From Adiantum capillus-veneris (Eukaryota > Streptophyta > Polypodiopsida > Polypodiales > Pteridaceae), in NCBI GenBank assembly GCA_014529385.2, contig CM043944.1:59324268-59388267 (forward strand): a stretch of DNA of 64,000 nucleotides, in the 5' to 3' direction. The notes beneath the pieces were generated by a model. The model was not told the DNA's origin. It searched no databases and saw nothing but the letters and a program-made list of their open reading frames with translations. The translations under genes and the position numbers were made by a program. Numbering within the stretch: position 1 is the first letter of the stretch; every line of letters starts with the position of its first letter. Shown here one piece after another: positions 11,578-21,582 of the stretch.

Positions 11578-11921
11578 AGATGCAAGAGAATGATGCCTTT
11601 ATTTTGTGTGACCCTGGTTCAACTCACAACTTCATATCCACGGAGTTGACCACCAAGTTAGGCATACAAGCCCATGAGATGGGAGATGCATTGAAAGTCG
11701 ATGGAGCTATCAAGGGACAAGACATCTCAATTACTCCCTTAAATGGAAAATTGAGGCTTCATATCCACAGCTATGTGGACAAAGAGAATTTCTTCATCTC
11801 CCTTCTCAAGCATGAGGATGTTCTTGTTGGGACAGCATGGTTCAACTACATGGCTACAAACATAAAGTTCCTTGAAAGGAGAATCTACTTCACCTCTACA
11901 GGGAAAAGAGCATGTACATAG
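11578..11921 (+). pseudogene. Gypsy-1 aspartic protease
   Basis: An open stretch of about 113 codons reads FILCDPGSTHNFIS, the retropepsin active-site region with the usual DSG/DTG triad changed to DPG. It continues with HEDVLVGTAWF, the typical motif before the RT domain. The catalytic change plus the surrounding breaks make it inactive. Confidence 0.8.
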
Positions 11922-12118
11922 ATGCTAATGAGTCGAGGAACACCATATCCCTAATAAATACGCTTGCTTTTGATAAGTAAACGAAAAGCTCTATTTTTGC
12001 GTATTTAATTTTTGTTAGAGAATTAGTAAATGCTTCTAATGTTTTCACAAGTAGCAATAAAGGGAATCAAGAGGAATAATGTTTTCATTGATGACATCCC
12101 TACTGATCTACCTCTAAA

Positions 12119-12535
12119 ATGACGGATGATGACAATGCAATTGAGCTCCTACCAGAAAGCGAACCGCCTAACAAGCCTCCTTATCGAGTTTCACAAGCTC
12201 AACAAGAGAAGATCATGAGGCAAGTGCATGAATTGGTGGAAAAAGGGATGGTGAGGCCTAGATCCTCTCCATTCTGTTCACCAATAATTTTAGTGCAAAA
12301 GAAAGACAACACATATCACATGTGTGTCGACTATAGAGCACTAAATAAAATCACTATGAAAAATAGATTTCATGTGCCACGGGCTACTCAAATTCTCTTG
12401 TGGATTACAAACGACACCTCCAGGTAATTTTTCGAGTTGTTAAAGAGAATAAGCTTTTCATTAATCAAAAGAAAAGTGAAATTTTCCTACAAGAGATTCA
12501 ACATTTAAGTCACATTATCTCTGTTAGCAACGGCT
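12119..12535 (+). pseudogene. Gypsy-1 reverse transcriptase remnant with internal deletion
   Basis: The N-terminal Ty3-type RT is clear: PPYRVSQAQQEKI, KGMVRPRSSPFCSPIILVQKKD, CVDYRALNKIT and NRFHVP. Near 12420 the sequence jumps to the end of the domain (FRVVKENKLFINQKKSEIFLQEIQHLSHIIS). The palm with the catalytic aspartates is deleted. Confidence 0.85.
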
Positions 12536-12689
12536 AACATAGGCTACACCGATTTTGCATCAAGCGGTAGATATGCTATGGATGTGACTCACATTGTATA
12601 AGGTCTTGGGCTCATTGGGAGTTCCAAATTTGTATATGCTAGCTAGAGGGCTCAAACTTAAACCCATAGTAGAAGGGATTTTAAATTCT

Positions 12690-13020
12690 TAAGCCAATCA
12701 ATGAGATGGCTTATCATTTAAAGTTGTCCAACCATTGGCTCATGCACAATGTTTTCCATGGGAGCCTACTTAAGCCTTACAAAGGAGCGCCACCAAAAGA
12801 AGCAATAGTTGCAGACGCTCAAAAAATTGAAGATCAAGAATAAGTACTTCAATTTGAGTCCATCCTACGACATGAAGACAAGGTATTAAGAACGGTAAGA
12901 TTATCCGATGATATCTTATTAAGTTTAAAAAATATCCTTTTAAAAATGCTAGATGGATGCAAAGAACCTAGCTAAAGGATAATATGAACCTTGTCAATGC
13001 TTACAATGCTACACTAGAGT
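12690..13020 (+). pseudogene. Gypsy-1 integrase C-terminus with chromodomain-like end
   Basis: Frames give AYHLKLSNHWLMHNVFHGSLLKPYKG, the module that ends gypsy integrases, then ILRHEDKVLR. After a shift comes YLIKFKKYPFKNARW, which resembles the YLVKWKGYP..EATWE chromodomain core. This places Gypsy-1 with the chromoviruses. Between 12535 and 12690 the integrase core is mostly lost. Confidence 0.75.
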
Positions 13021-13224
13021 AAGCAAATGAAAATGCATTTTAAATGAACAATGTTTTTGTCTTATAAGACTCGCTCTCTTTCTTTTATTGTGCACAAAAT
13101 TTAAGAAATATGCATGCTTATGATCATGTTTGTGGTGACGACGTCTCCCAAACACCAAAGAACTTATCACTCTACTTTGGAAGTATGATATGGACTAAAG
13201 AGTAGACATGCTTGCGACATCAGC
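13021..13224 (+). other. Gypsy-1 3' untranslated segment before Copia-D
   Basis: No gene seen. It contains GTCTCCCAAACACCAAA near 13144. A very similar GTCTCCCAAGCACCAAA lies just after the downstream Copia-D LTR at 28745. This repeat flanks Copia-D but I could not resolve a clean TSD. Confidence 0.5.
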
Positions 13225-13364
13225 TATTGGGATTTAGGCCAATTGTCTGAACATCCCACTTACTACTAACCCATCTACTAACTTAACCATTATACACTTA
13301 TTCTTTAATACAACAGAATAAGGAGCTGCCAACAGGATAACGTTGATGTGCACTCCACCCAAAG

Positions 13365-13437
<73 letters not shown>

Positions 13438-13478
13438 TCTTGCACTTGCACTTGCACACGCTTCTAGCGGCACCTTCA
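13225..13478 (+). repeat. Copia-D 5' LTR with (CT)n
   Basis: It starts TATTGGGATTTAGGCC (decayed TGTTGGGATT) and ends GGCACCTTCA. It contains a CT run at 13370-13435. The downstream copies start TGTTGGGATTCAGGCC. They appear to lack the last about 35 bases after GCACTTGCA. Confidence 0.8.
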
Positions 13479-13480
13479 AC

Positions 13481-13492
13481 TGGTATTAGAGC
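13481..13492 (+). other. Copia-D primer binding site
   Basis: TGGTATTAGAGC follows the LTR by two bases. It differs by one base from the TGGTATCAGAGC of Copia-C and Copia-F. Confidence 0.8.
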
Positions 13493-14612
13493 GAGGTTTG
13501 TGCTTGTCGTTTTCGCGTCTGCGCGTACATACTTTTAAAAGTGCAAACAGGTTTCCGATTTTGGCATCGGTAAATTCAGCATTTCGAGAGCGTTTCCAGA
13601 AGGTGTCTTATGGTTTTACCCCCCCCCCCCGCCCCCTTCAAAGCTGTTCGTGCAGTCAAAAGCTTCATCCGAGCTACGCTTCAGGAGTTGTACTTTTCAA
13701 CTCCACTTTTGCTACAGCTACTGGTACAGGTACAGGACACAGGTGCAGGTTGTTCAGAGACTATTTTGGGAAGGCATATAGCCGTTTTATGGCTATTATG
13801 TGTTATTGAGATGGTGTTTATGGGCTGATTAGGAGCACTTTTTGGCATCGACATTGTCTCGGGTTTTTCAGGCATCCATCTCCTCACAGGTTCTTGCATA
13901 CATATAGGACATGTAGGTTTCTTACAGGTTGCAATGTTTAGCATCAACACAGATTTCAGTGGGAGTACTTGATGCGGATATGCATTGTTTTGGCACTTTG
14001 GATAGTGCTTGAGCTCTTTTGAGAGCAGTTTTACTCCCCACAAGGATTTGTTTACTGCTTGCATATTTCCTGTTTGAGTGCGTATACTGCACCTTGCAGT
14101 ATTGTTGACAGTGGATGTACGTTGAGTTGCAGAAACTGCCATATGTACCTTTTGTGGAGCCGATTTGGCTTGTTTCTGGCAGTCTTGAACGTTTCTGAGA
14201 CTCGGTTCGGAGGCCCTTTCTGAGACTGGATTGGTTTCTTGTCTGCATAACCTTTTGTGAGGGTCGATAGCATGAGGTTTTCTTGAGCTGGGGGATTCTC
14301 GAATGTTGAGATCCTTTCCGTGATACAGGTTGCTGGAGTACCCCTTTTTCATGGCCTTGCCATAGGACATGTATAGAGAGGGCTAGGTGCATTTGACGCC
14401 GTGTTGGTAGTCCTTGGGTCAGCTTTTGACTTTTTATGCATAGTTAGTGGTTGATGCGCCTGTCTTATGCTCTGAGAGCATTACTTTTGATGCGTTACTG
14501 ATCTCTTGTAATAGTTTTGGATTGAAATTTTGTCAGTTTTTTTGGGAAAACTCTGCCAAAATTTTTCCAGAATTACCAGTGTTTATCGCCATATTATCTT
14601 TAGTTTGCATCC

Positions 14613-15690
14613 ATGTCATCTAGTGGTGAAAAGGATATTTACAATATCCAAAAATTTGATGGGACGAATTTTGCTATCTGTGAAAAGAGAAGATTCAAGA
14701 TGTTCTTATACAAAAAGGCCAGTTGGATCCTATCATGGAGCGCCCAGAGGGAGACTATACAGATGTTGAGTGGGAGAAACTTGATGGTAAGGTCAAATCT
14801 ACCCTCCGTTTGCATTTGGCCAAATTTGTGTACTTTACTATAGTTGGAAAAAGGACTGATAGAGATGTATGGGATAAGTTGTGTTCCAGTTATGAGAACA
14901 AAAGTGCCACTAATAAGGTTTTCTTCATGAAGAAACTGTTTGACCTTCGTATGAAGAAAGAGGGCACTATTTCTTCTCACATTAATGATTTCAATATCAT
15001 TTTCACTCAGTTGACCACTCAGGGTTTGGTCTTCGATGAGGAAATCAAATGTATATTCTTGCTATGCAGTTTACCCTCGTCTTGGGATACGTTCTATACT
15101 GTGATTAGAAACTCAACACCTGGTACCGGTCTAGTGTACAATGACATCCTTGGAAGTCTGTTTACCGAGGAGATTCACAAGAAATCTCTGGACGGCAAGA
15201 AGGATGGTGATGCGTATGTTGCTAGTGATAAGAGTGGTCGCATTCAAAGTCGTGCCAAAAGCAAGGAACGTGGGGGCTCATGCAGCAAGTCTCAGGGTTC
15301 TATGCGTAATGTCAAGTGCTATCACTGCCATAAAAAAGGGCATGTGAAGAAGGATGGCAAGAAATGGCAACAAAGCAAGAAGGATAAACAATCTGATGAC
15401 ACTTATATGTCTGATGATTCAAACAAGGGCAAAGTAAAGTTAGAGGAGATCAATGTGCTAGAGTCTTCAAATGCTCCTATTGTAGAGACTCTTCCAGCGG
15501 TTGTTATGCCACTTACCTCTGAGATATTGGTCTTCACAGCACATGTACCTGTCAAGGCTCTTGTTACAGAAGATGCGCAATATGCACAGAATTGGATAGT
15601 AGATTTTGGTGCGAGTTTCCATGTGACACCACATAGAGAGTGGGTCTCTACTTATTCTCACTCTTGTGGCAAAGTGAGACTTGGGATGCT
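14613..15690 (+). pseudogene. Copia-D gag and protease
   Basis: It starts at ATG 14613 with IYNIQKFDGTNFAI, shifts frame near 14700, then runs 325 codons. Gag motifs are TLRLHLAKFVYF, KVFFMKKLFDLRMK and LLCSLPSSWDTF. The zinc knuckle CYHCHKKGHVKKDG has lost its last cysteine. The protease site reads WIVDFGASFHV, with DSG changed to DFG. The frame ends near 15700. Its closest relative in this window is the Copia-C gag. Confidence 0.85.
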
Positions 15691-16920
15691 TATGAACTAG
15701 ACATTGAGGGTGTCGGAAAAGTCAAATTGCATCTAAGTAATGGCATGCACTTTACTTTATGTAATGTCAGACATGTGCCCAAGTTGACTAAAAGCTTGAT
15801 TTCTGTTGGTCATCTTGATGATTTGGGCTACAAAACCACGTTTGGAAATGGTTCGTGGATAGTAAACAAAGGTAATCTTGTTGTACACAGAGGTCAGAAG
15901 CATGGTACCTTGTATTTCATGCATGTGTCAGATGTTGGTCATGATTACATATCTATAGCCGAGCTGCCGTCTACTCAGTTGTGGCATTGCCGGCTAGGTC
16001 ATATTATCAAAAAAGGAATGAGAACTCTAACTCATTTTGGCTACTTACCTGTCTTGTCTTATGCTGACTTTCCTGTTTGTGAGGACTGTATCTATGGAAA
16101 ACATACTAGGTCCGTGCACTTACCATTGGGTCAAAAAGCGAGCTGAACCTCTAGATTTAGTACATAGTGATGTTTGTGGTCCTATGTCAACCAAACCTCT
16201 AGGGGGGGGCAGCTATTTTGTGACATTCATAGATGACTCTACTCAAAAGGTGTGGGTATAATTTTTGAATCATAAGGATCAAGTTCTTTCTATGTTCCAG
16301 AAATTTTTAGCACTCGTTGAGAATCAGTCTGGCAAGAAACTCAAGAGGTTGCGGATTGACAACGGTGGAGAGTATGTCTCCAAGGAGTTTGACAATTTCT
16401 ATGCTAAAAGGGGGATTAAAAGGTAGTTTATTGCACCATACACACCAGCTCAAAATGGAGTTGCTAAGCGCATGAATCGTACGATTCAAGAAAGAGTCAC
16501 AGCCATGCTTTCTAGGGCAAATCTCACACAAGGCTTTTGGGCAGAAGCCCTCTTGACTGCAGTGCACATTATAAATCGTTCGCCTAGTATGCCATTGAAT
16601 TATGAGATTCCAGAAGAGTTATGGTCTAAACGTACACCCCACTATGACCATCTACGTGTTTTTGATTGTGAATCTTATGCTCACGTGCCTAAATAACTTC
16701 GACAAAAGTTAGAGCCAAAGTCACACAAATGTATTTTCATTGGATATGGTGCAGATGGAGAGATGGGATATCATCTCTGGCACCCGGAATCTCGTCAAGT
16801 CATCCGTAGTTCATATGTGATCTTCAATGAGTCAACGATGCATAAACAACCTATCAAGGAAATAGAGGTTCGGAGAGTAACTTTTGAGGACGTTGCCTCA
16901 GAGACGGTGAAATCAACTTA
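15640..16920 (+). pseudogene. Copia-D GAG-pre-integrase and integrase
   Basis: One frame carries LWHCRLGHIIKKGM and [10 protein letters not shown], the HHCC zinc module. After a shift come [10 protein letters not shown] and [11 protein letters not shown] with a TAA, then RIDNGGEYVS, a TAG, and MNRTIQERVTAML (the usual catalytic Glu in ERMNRT has become Lys in KRMNRT). HIINRSPSMPLNYEIPEE and FIGYGADGEMGY close the domain. At least three stops and several shifts are present. Confidence 0.85.
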
Positions 16921-16984
16921 GCGGGCTAGTGATGTACCTTCCACTAGCAATGCTCCAGAGGGAGCGGATAGCAATGGTCAAGAA

Positions 16985-18320
16985 GTGAGACGGTCTACTA
17001 GAGTCTCTCTTCCACCTGCACGTTTCGAGCCAGGTCTTGATTACATCATGTTGATCGATTGCGGTGAGCCAAGATGCTACCAAGAAGCCATGATGACGGA
17101 TGATGTGGTTAGTGGGAGCAGGCTATGGAATCTGAGTATAACTCGATTCTGGCTAATGACATTTGGGACTTGGTAGAACTGCCAAATGATGCGAAAGCTT
17201 TACCTTGCAAATGGGTTTACAAGAAGAAATTTACCTTAGGTGATCCAAATCCAAAGTACAAGGCTAGACTTGTAGCCAAAGGGTTCAAACAACAAAAGGG
17301 AGTCGATTTTGATGAAATCTTCTTGCCCGTGGTCAAGATGACAACGCTTAGAACCATACTTGGTCTTGTAGCGATTGAGGACATGGAACTTGTCCAAATG
17401 GATGTGAATGAAACATTTTTTCACGGGGATCTCGATGAGGATGTTTACATGCAGCATCTTGAAGGGTTTGTTCAGGAGAACGCATCTCATGAGAAGCTAG
17501 TAGTAAGCTCAAAAAGGCACTTTATGGCTTAAAGCAGGGTTCAACACAGTGGTATCATAAATTTGATGCATGTATGAGGTCTCAAGGATATAAAAGGAGC
17601 GAAGAGGATCACTGCTTGTACACAGGAAAGCTAGATGATGGCTCGATGATCGTTCTAGTTTTGTATGTTGATGACATGCTTATAGCTGGGAAATCCATTG
17701 CGAAAATTGCCAACTTGAAGAAAACACTTAGCAATAATTTTGCAATGAAAGATTTGGGAGATGCTACACACTTTCTTGGCATGCGAATCAAAAGAGATCG
17801 CAAACATCATATTCTTGAGTTATCTCAGGAAACATACATTGAGAAAGTTTTGCAGCATTTCAATATGCAAGGGGGGAAAGCATTGAGTACCCCAATGCAA
17901 GCATTCTTGAAACTCAGCAAGGAAGATGCACCCAAATCTGATGCTGAGCGAGCTGAAATGGCTAAGGTACCATATTCTTCTGAAGTGGGCAATCTCATGT
18001 ATGCTATGGTGGCCACAAGACTAGACATTGCTTTTACAGTGGGACTGGTGAGCCGATATATGGCAAATCTTGGCAGCAAGCATTGGGAAGCAGTGAAGCA
18101 CATTCTTAGGTACCTCAAAGGTACAGTCGATAGGTGTTTACACTTCGGGAACAATAATGCATCTATCGTGGGTTATGCGGATGCAGACTATGTGGGTTGT
18201 ATCGACAATAGGAGATTGACATCTGACTATGTCTTCATATTTGCTGGAGCAGCACTATCTTGGAGGTCATGTCTTCAAGATTGCATGTCGTCTTCCACTA
18301 CGGAAGCAGAGTACGTTGCA
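16985..18320 (+). pseudogene. Copia-D reverse transcriptase
   Basis: Copia RT motifs appear in order: WDLVELPNDAKALPCKWVYK, YKARLVAKGFKQQKGVDFDE, VQMDVNETFFHGDLDEDVYM, then after two shifts LVLYVDDMLIAGK with the catalytic DD, FAMKDLGDATHFLGMRI and HILRYLKGTVDRCL. It continues into RNase H (YADADYVGC, SSTTEAEYVALSDACK) and ends at a TAA near 18341. Broken in at least three places. Confidence 0.88.
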
Positions 18321-18595
18321 TTGTCGGATGCATGTAAGTAAAGAGGCTATATGGTTATCTCTCTTGCTCAAAAATCTTGGCATTGATGAGACTCTAGTGA
18401 TATATTGTGATAGTCAGAGTGCTCTTGCATTGGCAAGGAATCCCGTGTTTCACTCCAGATCGAAACACATTGAAGTCAGGTATCCTCTCGTGAGAGATTT
18501 CTTGGCCAAAAAGCTGCTTGATTTGGTCAAGCTACACACTGACGACAACCCAGCAGATGCTTTGACGAAAGTCTTAGCTTTGGAGCGGTTTACAA
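18321..18595 (+). pseudogene. Copia-D RNase H C-terminus
   Basis: KEAIWLSLLLKNLG, VIYCDSQSALALARNP, KHIEVRYPLVRDF and DNPADALTKVLALERF complete the RNase H. The last codons are interrupted at 18596 by the Gypsy-2 LTR and continue at 20153 and, in duplicate, at 28431. Confidence 0.88.
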
Positions 18596-20152
18596 TGATG
18601 GGGGCTTTTCACAAGCCAAGCTCCCATACCCCTCTTCTCTCGTCCCCACCCCATGAAAACCCCCTCTTAGGGAGGGAGTGGTAAAAGACATTGGAAAAAA
18701 GTAAGAAAAAAATAAAGTATGATTATGTAAATATATGAGAAAGGTAAAATAGGCCACCTCATGCCTGCGGGGCAGCCCATCCCCACCTTGCCTCCTTTTT
18801 CTTCACTGTTGCCCCGCCGTGTGTCCCTTTTCCTCTCCTCCACTCAAAAAGTCAACCCCCTCTCTCTTCCCCTTGTCCTTTCTCCTTTCTCTCTCCCCTC
18901 AAGCTACCCCACCTCTCACCAATAATGCATTCTAACTCACCAATAATGCACCCTAACTCACATGCAACTTATCCTATCTTCCAAAATAGTATACCCCACC
19001 CCCCCTTTCTCTCTCCTATCATATCCCATGACCCAAATACCCCCCCCTCTCTCTAAAGGTCGCCATGTCTCTTGTCTTGTAGCTAAATAACCTCCCCCAC
19101 ACTCACACACACTCAGTTTCACTAAAAAAGGTGCCCATAGACCCATCCCCACCCGGTGGTTACCTCATTTTTCTTGTGTTCACACATATCTGCACACAGA
19201 TTCACCTCTGAACACACTCCTCTCTCTCCCCTTTTGTAATTACTTTATTCTCCATGTCACCTCTCACTTTTTTTCATCAACCCATCTCTCTCTCTTAGTC
19301 TCTCTCTCTCATGAGACTGCTGTTCTGGCACATATACACACAGCCAGACAAGTGGGGCCCACAATCACATGGCCTATGTAGATAATGATTTCTTCATTTC
19401 TAAATTCTAGAATTTCTCCCCCCCCTTCTCCCCTATATAAAGAGGGGTCACCATCACACAAAAAACACACAACATCACCAAAGAACACACTATGCACTGT
19501 GTGTGCCTAGTGCACACACACACACACACCCACACCATCACCATCACCGCAATCACCATGCTTGTCTTGAGCATGACCTCTACACCCTTGGCTATGGAAG
19601 ATGAAGGGAAACTAAATGAAGGATGATGGCCATAATCCTCGTGCGAGTCTTCGCCATCAACTCCCACCTATCCGCCATGTGCTCTACCACTCTCTCCCTT
19701 CTCATTCCCCTACCCTATGCTCCCCATTTCATCGCCTAATTCTCTAAATAAAGCTTGAGGTTTTGTGAGTATGTTTTCTTGCAATGTTTTGCCCATGTGA
19801 GGTGTGCGGAATCGCCACCTAGTCTTGTGTTTTGGAGTGAGCTTGTGTATGTGTGAAGGGTGTGCGAATTCGCCATCCTTTTGTGATGCCTAAGTACTAA
19901 GCCGCTATACCCCCTCCCTCACTCTCTCTCTCTCTCTCACTTGATCTCATTCCCTTTCCTTTCCATCATTACTCCCAAGCATCCATCTCTCTTGGATGAA
20001 AACTTTGTTATGGTGGTGTGTTGTTTGCGTCCTAGCCGCTGAAGCTAGGTGGTGCCCCCCTGTTTGCTTTACCATGACAGGCTTGAGGCGCGCCATTCGG
20101 TCCTCGGTGATTTAGAGGCCGTCGGGGTTCGGGGTTCGCTTTGCTCCCGTCA
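18596..20152 (+). repeat. Gypsy-2 family LTR (solo-like copy)
   Basis: A 1557-bp LTR begins TGATGGGGGCTTTTCAC and ends GCTTTGCTCCCGTCA. It is nearly identical to 26866-28430. It is flanked by ACAA on the left and ACACA on the right; the intact Copia-D target reads ACACA, so one base was lost on the left. A TATATAA box is at 19434-19440 and AATAAA at 19747. It is followed by Copia-D sequence, not by a PBS, so it behaves as a solo LTR. Confidence 0.9.
19434..19440 (+). promoter_or_regulatory. LTR TATA box
   Basis: CCCTATATAAAGAGGGG forms a canonical core promoter in the Gypsy-2 LTR and is conserved at 27704-27710 in the 3' LTR. Confidence 0.7.
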
Positions 20153-20394
20153 ACACATTGCAGTGAGTTGACGGGTATAGGTTGAAGCCACTAGAATGCT
20201 TCATGGTTGTACATACCAAGTCACTTGGGCTGCGTTGGCCTTCAAGTGGGAGTTTGTTGGGATTCAGGCCAGCTGGTCGGACATCCCACTTACTACTAAC
20301 CCATCTATTAACTTAAACATTATACACTTATTCTTTAATACAACATAATAAGGAGCTGAAACAGAATAACGTTGTTGTGCGCTCCACCCAAAGC

Positions 20395-20432
<38 letters not shown>

Positions 20433-20467
20433 CTTGCATCGCACTGCGGGAAGTCTCCCAAACACCA
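20153..20467 (+). repeat. Duplicated Copia-D 3' tail and 3' LTR (first copy)
   Basis: 20153-20254 is the end of Copia-D pol plus its untranslated tail with PPT CTTCAAGTGGGAG. The LTR starts TGTTGGGATTCAGG at 20255 and contains a CT run at 20397-20429. It ends in GGGAAGTCTCCCAAACACCA, then breaks at 20467/20468 into the middle of a Gypsy-2 LTR. The second copy is at 28431-28744. Confidence 0.88.
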
Positions 20468-20471
20468 TCCC

Positions 20472-20512
<41 letters not shown>

Positions 20513-20723
20513 TGATCTCATTCCCTTTCCTTTCCATCATTACTCCCAAGCATCCATCTCTCTTGGATGAAAACTTTGTTATGGTGGTGTGTTGTTTGCG
20601 TCCTAGCCGCTGAAGCTAGGTGGTGCCCCCCTGTTTGCTTTACCATGACAGGCTCGATGCGCGCCATTCGGTCCCCGGTGATTTAGAGGCCGTTGGGGTT
20701 CGGGGTTCGCTTTGCTCCCGTCA
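20468..20723 (+). repeat. Gypsy-2 5' LTR, truncated at its CT tract
   Basis: It corresponds to position 19915 onward of the complete LTR (TCCCTCACTCTCTCT) and runs to the LTR end CCCGTCA. The first about 1.3 kb of this LTR is absent, having been replaced by the Copia-D copy on its left. Confidence 0.88.
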
Positions 20724-20725
20724 TT

Positions 20726-20743
20726 TGGTGCCCCCACTGAGGA
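20726..20743 (+). other. Gypsy-2 primer binding site
   Basis: TGGTGCCCCCACTGAGGA begins three bases after the LTR end. TGGTGCC starts are typical of non-chromovirus gypsy elements; I do not assign the tRNA. Confidence 0.6.
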
Positions 20744-20796
20744 TCTTTTCATGAAACCCTTCAGTTTACAAGACTGAAACCCTTAAACTATTGTGA

Positions 20797-21262
20797 ATGG
20801 ATGAATGGCTAGCAGGATTTTCTAATTGGACGACAGAAGAAGAAGAGCTCCAAGCACAACTAGACGAACTCCGCATCTCCATCGAAGCTCGAGTGCCAGG
20901 CGTAACGGTAATCGATTTGCAGTGGGAGATTCAACCAACACGCCAAACCCAGTGGATATACATAGGCCAAGTGCCAAGAAGAAGAAGGAGAAGGTCGAAA
21001 CCATGTCCGCAACCTACAACCAACCCACAACAACAAAATGGAAGGAGCTCTACACAATAGAGAATCAACACTATTCTACTTTGAGAATCGGGTAACTCAA
21101 GTCACCGAGGTAATTATCACAGTCAGTTTTCAAGTCGCACCTGATGCAACAGCACAGATAACGGAATCATTGGCTCACACTCTCACTAGAGAAACTAGGG
21201 ATCTACTGAGTTTGTTTCAAGAAAGAATACCACCCTCTCCCACAAGCTTGGACAGTGACTAA
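20797..21262 (+). pseudogene. Gypsy-2 leader ORF (ORF1-like), frameshifted
   Basis: Three overlapping frames appear to belong to one broken upstream ORF. It starts MDEWLAGFSNWTTEEEELQ, then a basic segment (SAKKKKEKVE) with TTTKWKELYTIENQH, then TARETR-like TRETRDLLSLFQERIPPSP before a stop at 21260. Some Tat/Ogre elements carry an extra ORF upstream of gag. I recognise no domain here, so the function is unknown. Confidence 0.4.
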
Positions 21263-21582
21263 GCACCTCTAAGCTTCACATGAATCAGTACAACCTACCT
21301 CAAGACAGATCACACATACCAACACGTGTACGCTCAATCAAGGTAATACTGGATTTGAAGGCTCACTACCAGCACGTCATTGACACCATGCTGGGTGGGG
21401 AGTGATTTTTTGAGGTTCTGGCATCAGATCAACCATTTGTCCTACCTTTGGTACAAGGCAATGTACCGTTTGAAGTTTTAATCTATGTCCTAGTATAAGA
21501 GGGTATACACGCCTCCTTGTAAAGAAGAAAAAAACTTTTTGCAAGTTAAGCAGTGTGTCTTTCTAGCTCTCTCTCAGTAATC

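Noticed and set aside
13133-13224. GTCTCCCAARCACCAAA on both sides of Copia-D as a long target-site duplication
   Set aside because: It lies about 65 bp outside the 5' LTR and copia elements make 5-bp duplications; more likely a Gypsy-1 internal repeat or a trimmed 3' junction.
20153-20723. An independent third copia insertion into the Gypsy-2 LTR
   Set aside because: The inserted sequence starts with Copia-D pol tail adjoining a complete Gypsy-2 LTR exactly as at 28431, so duplication of the existing border explains it better.
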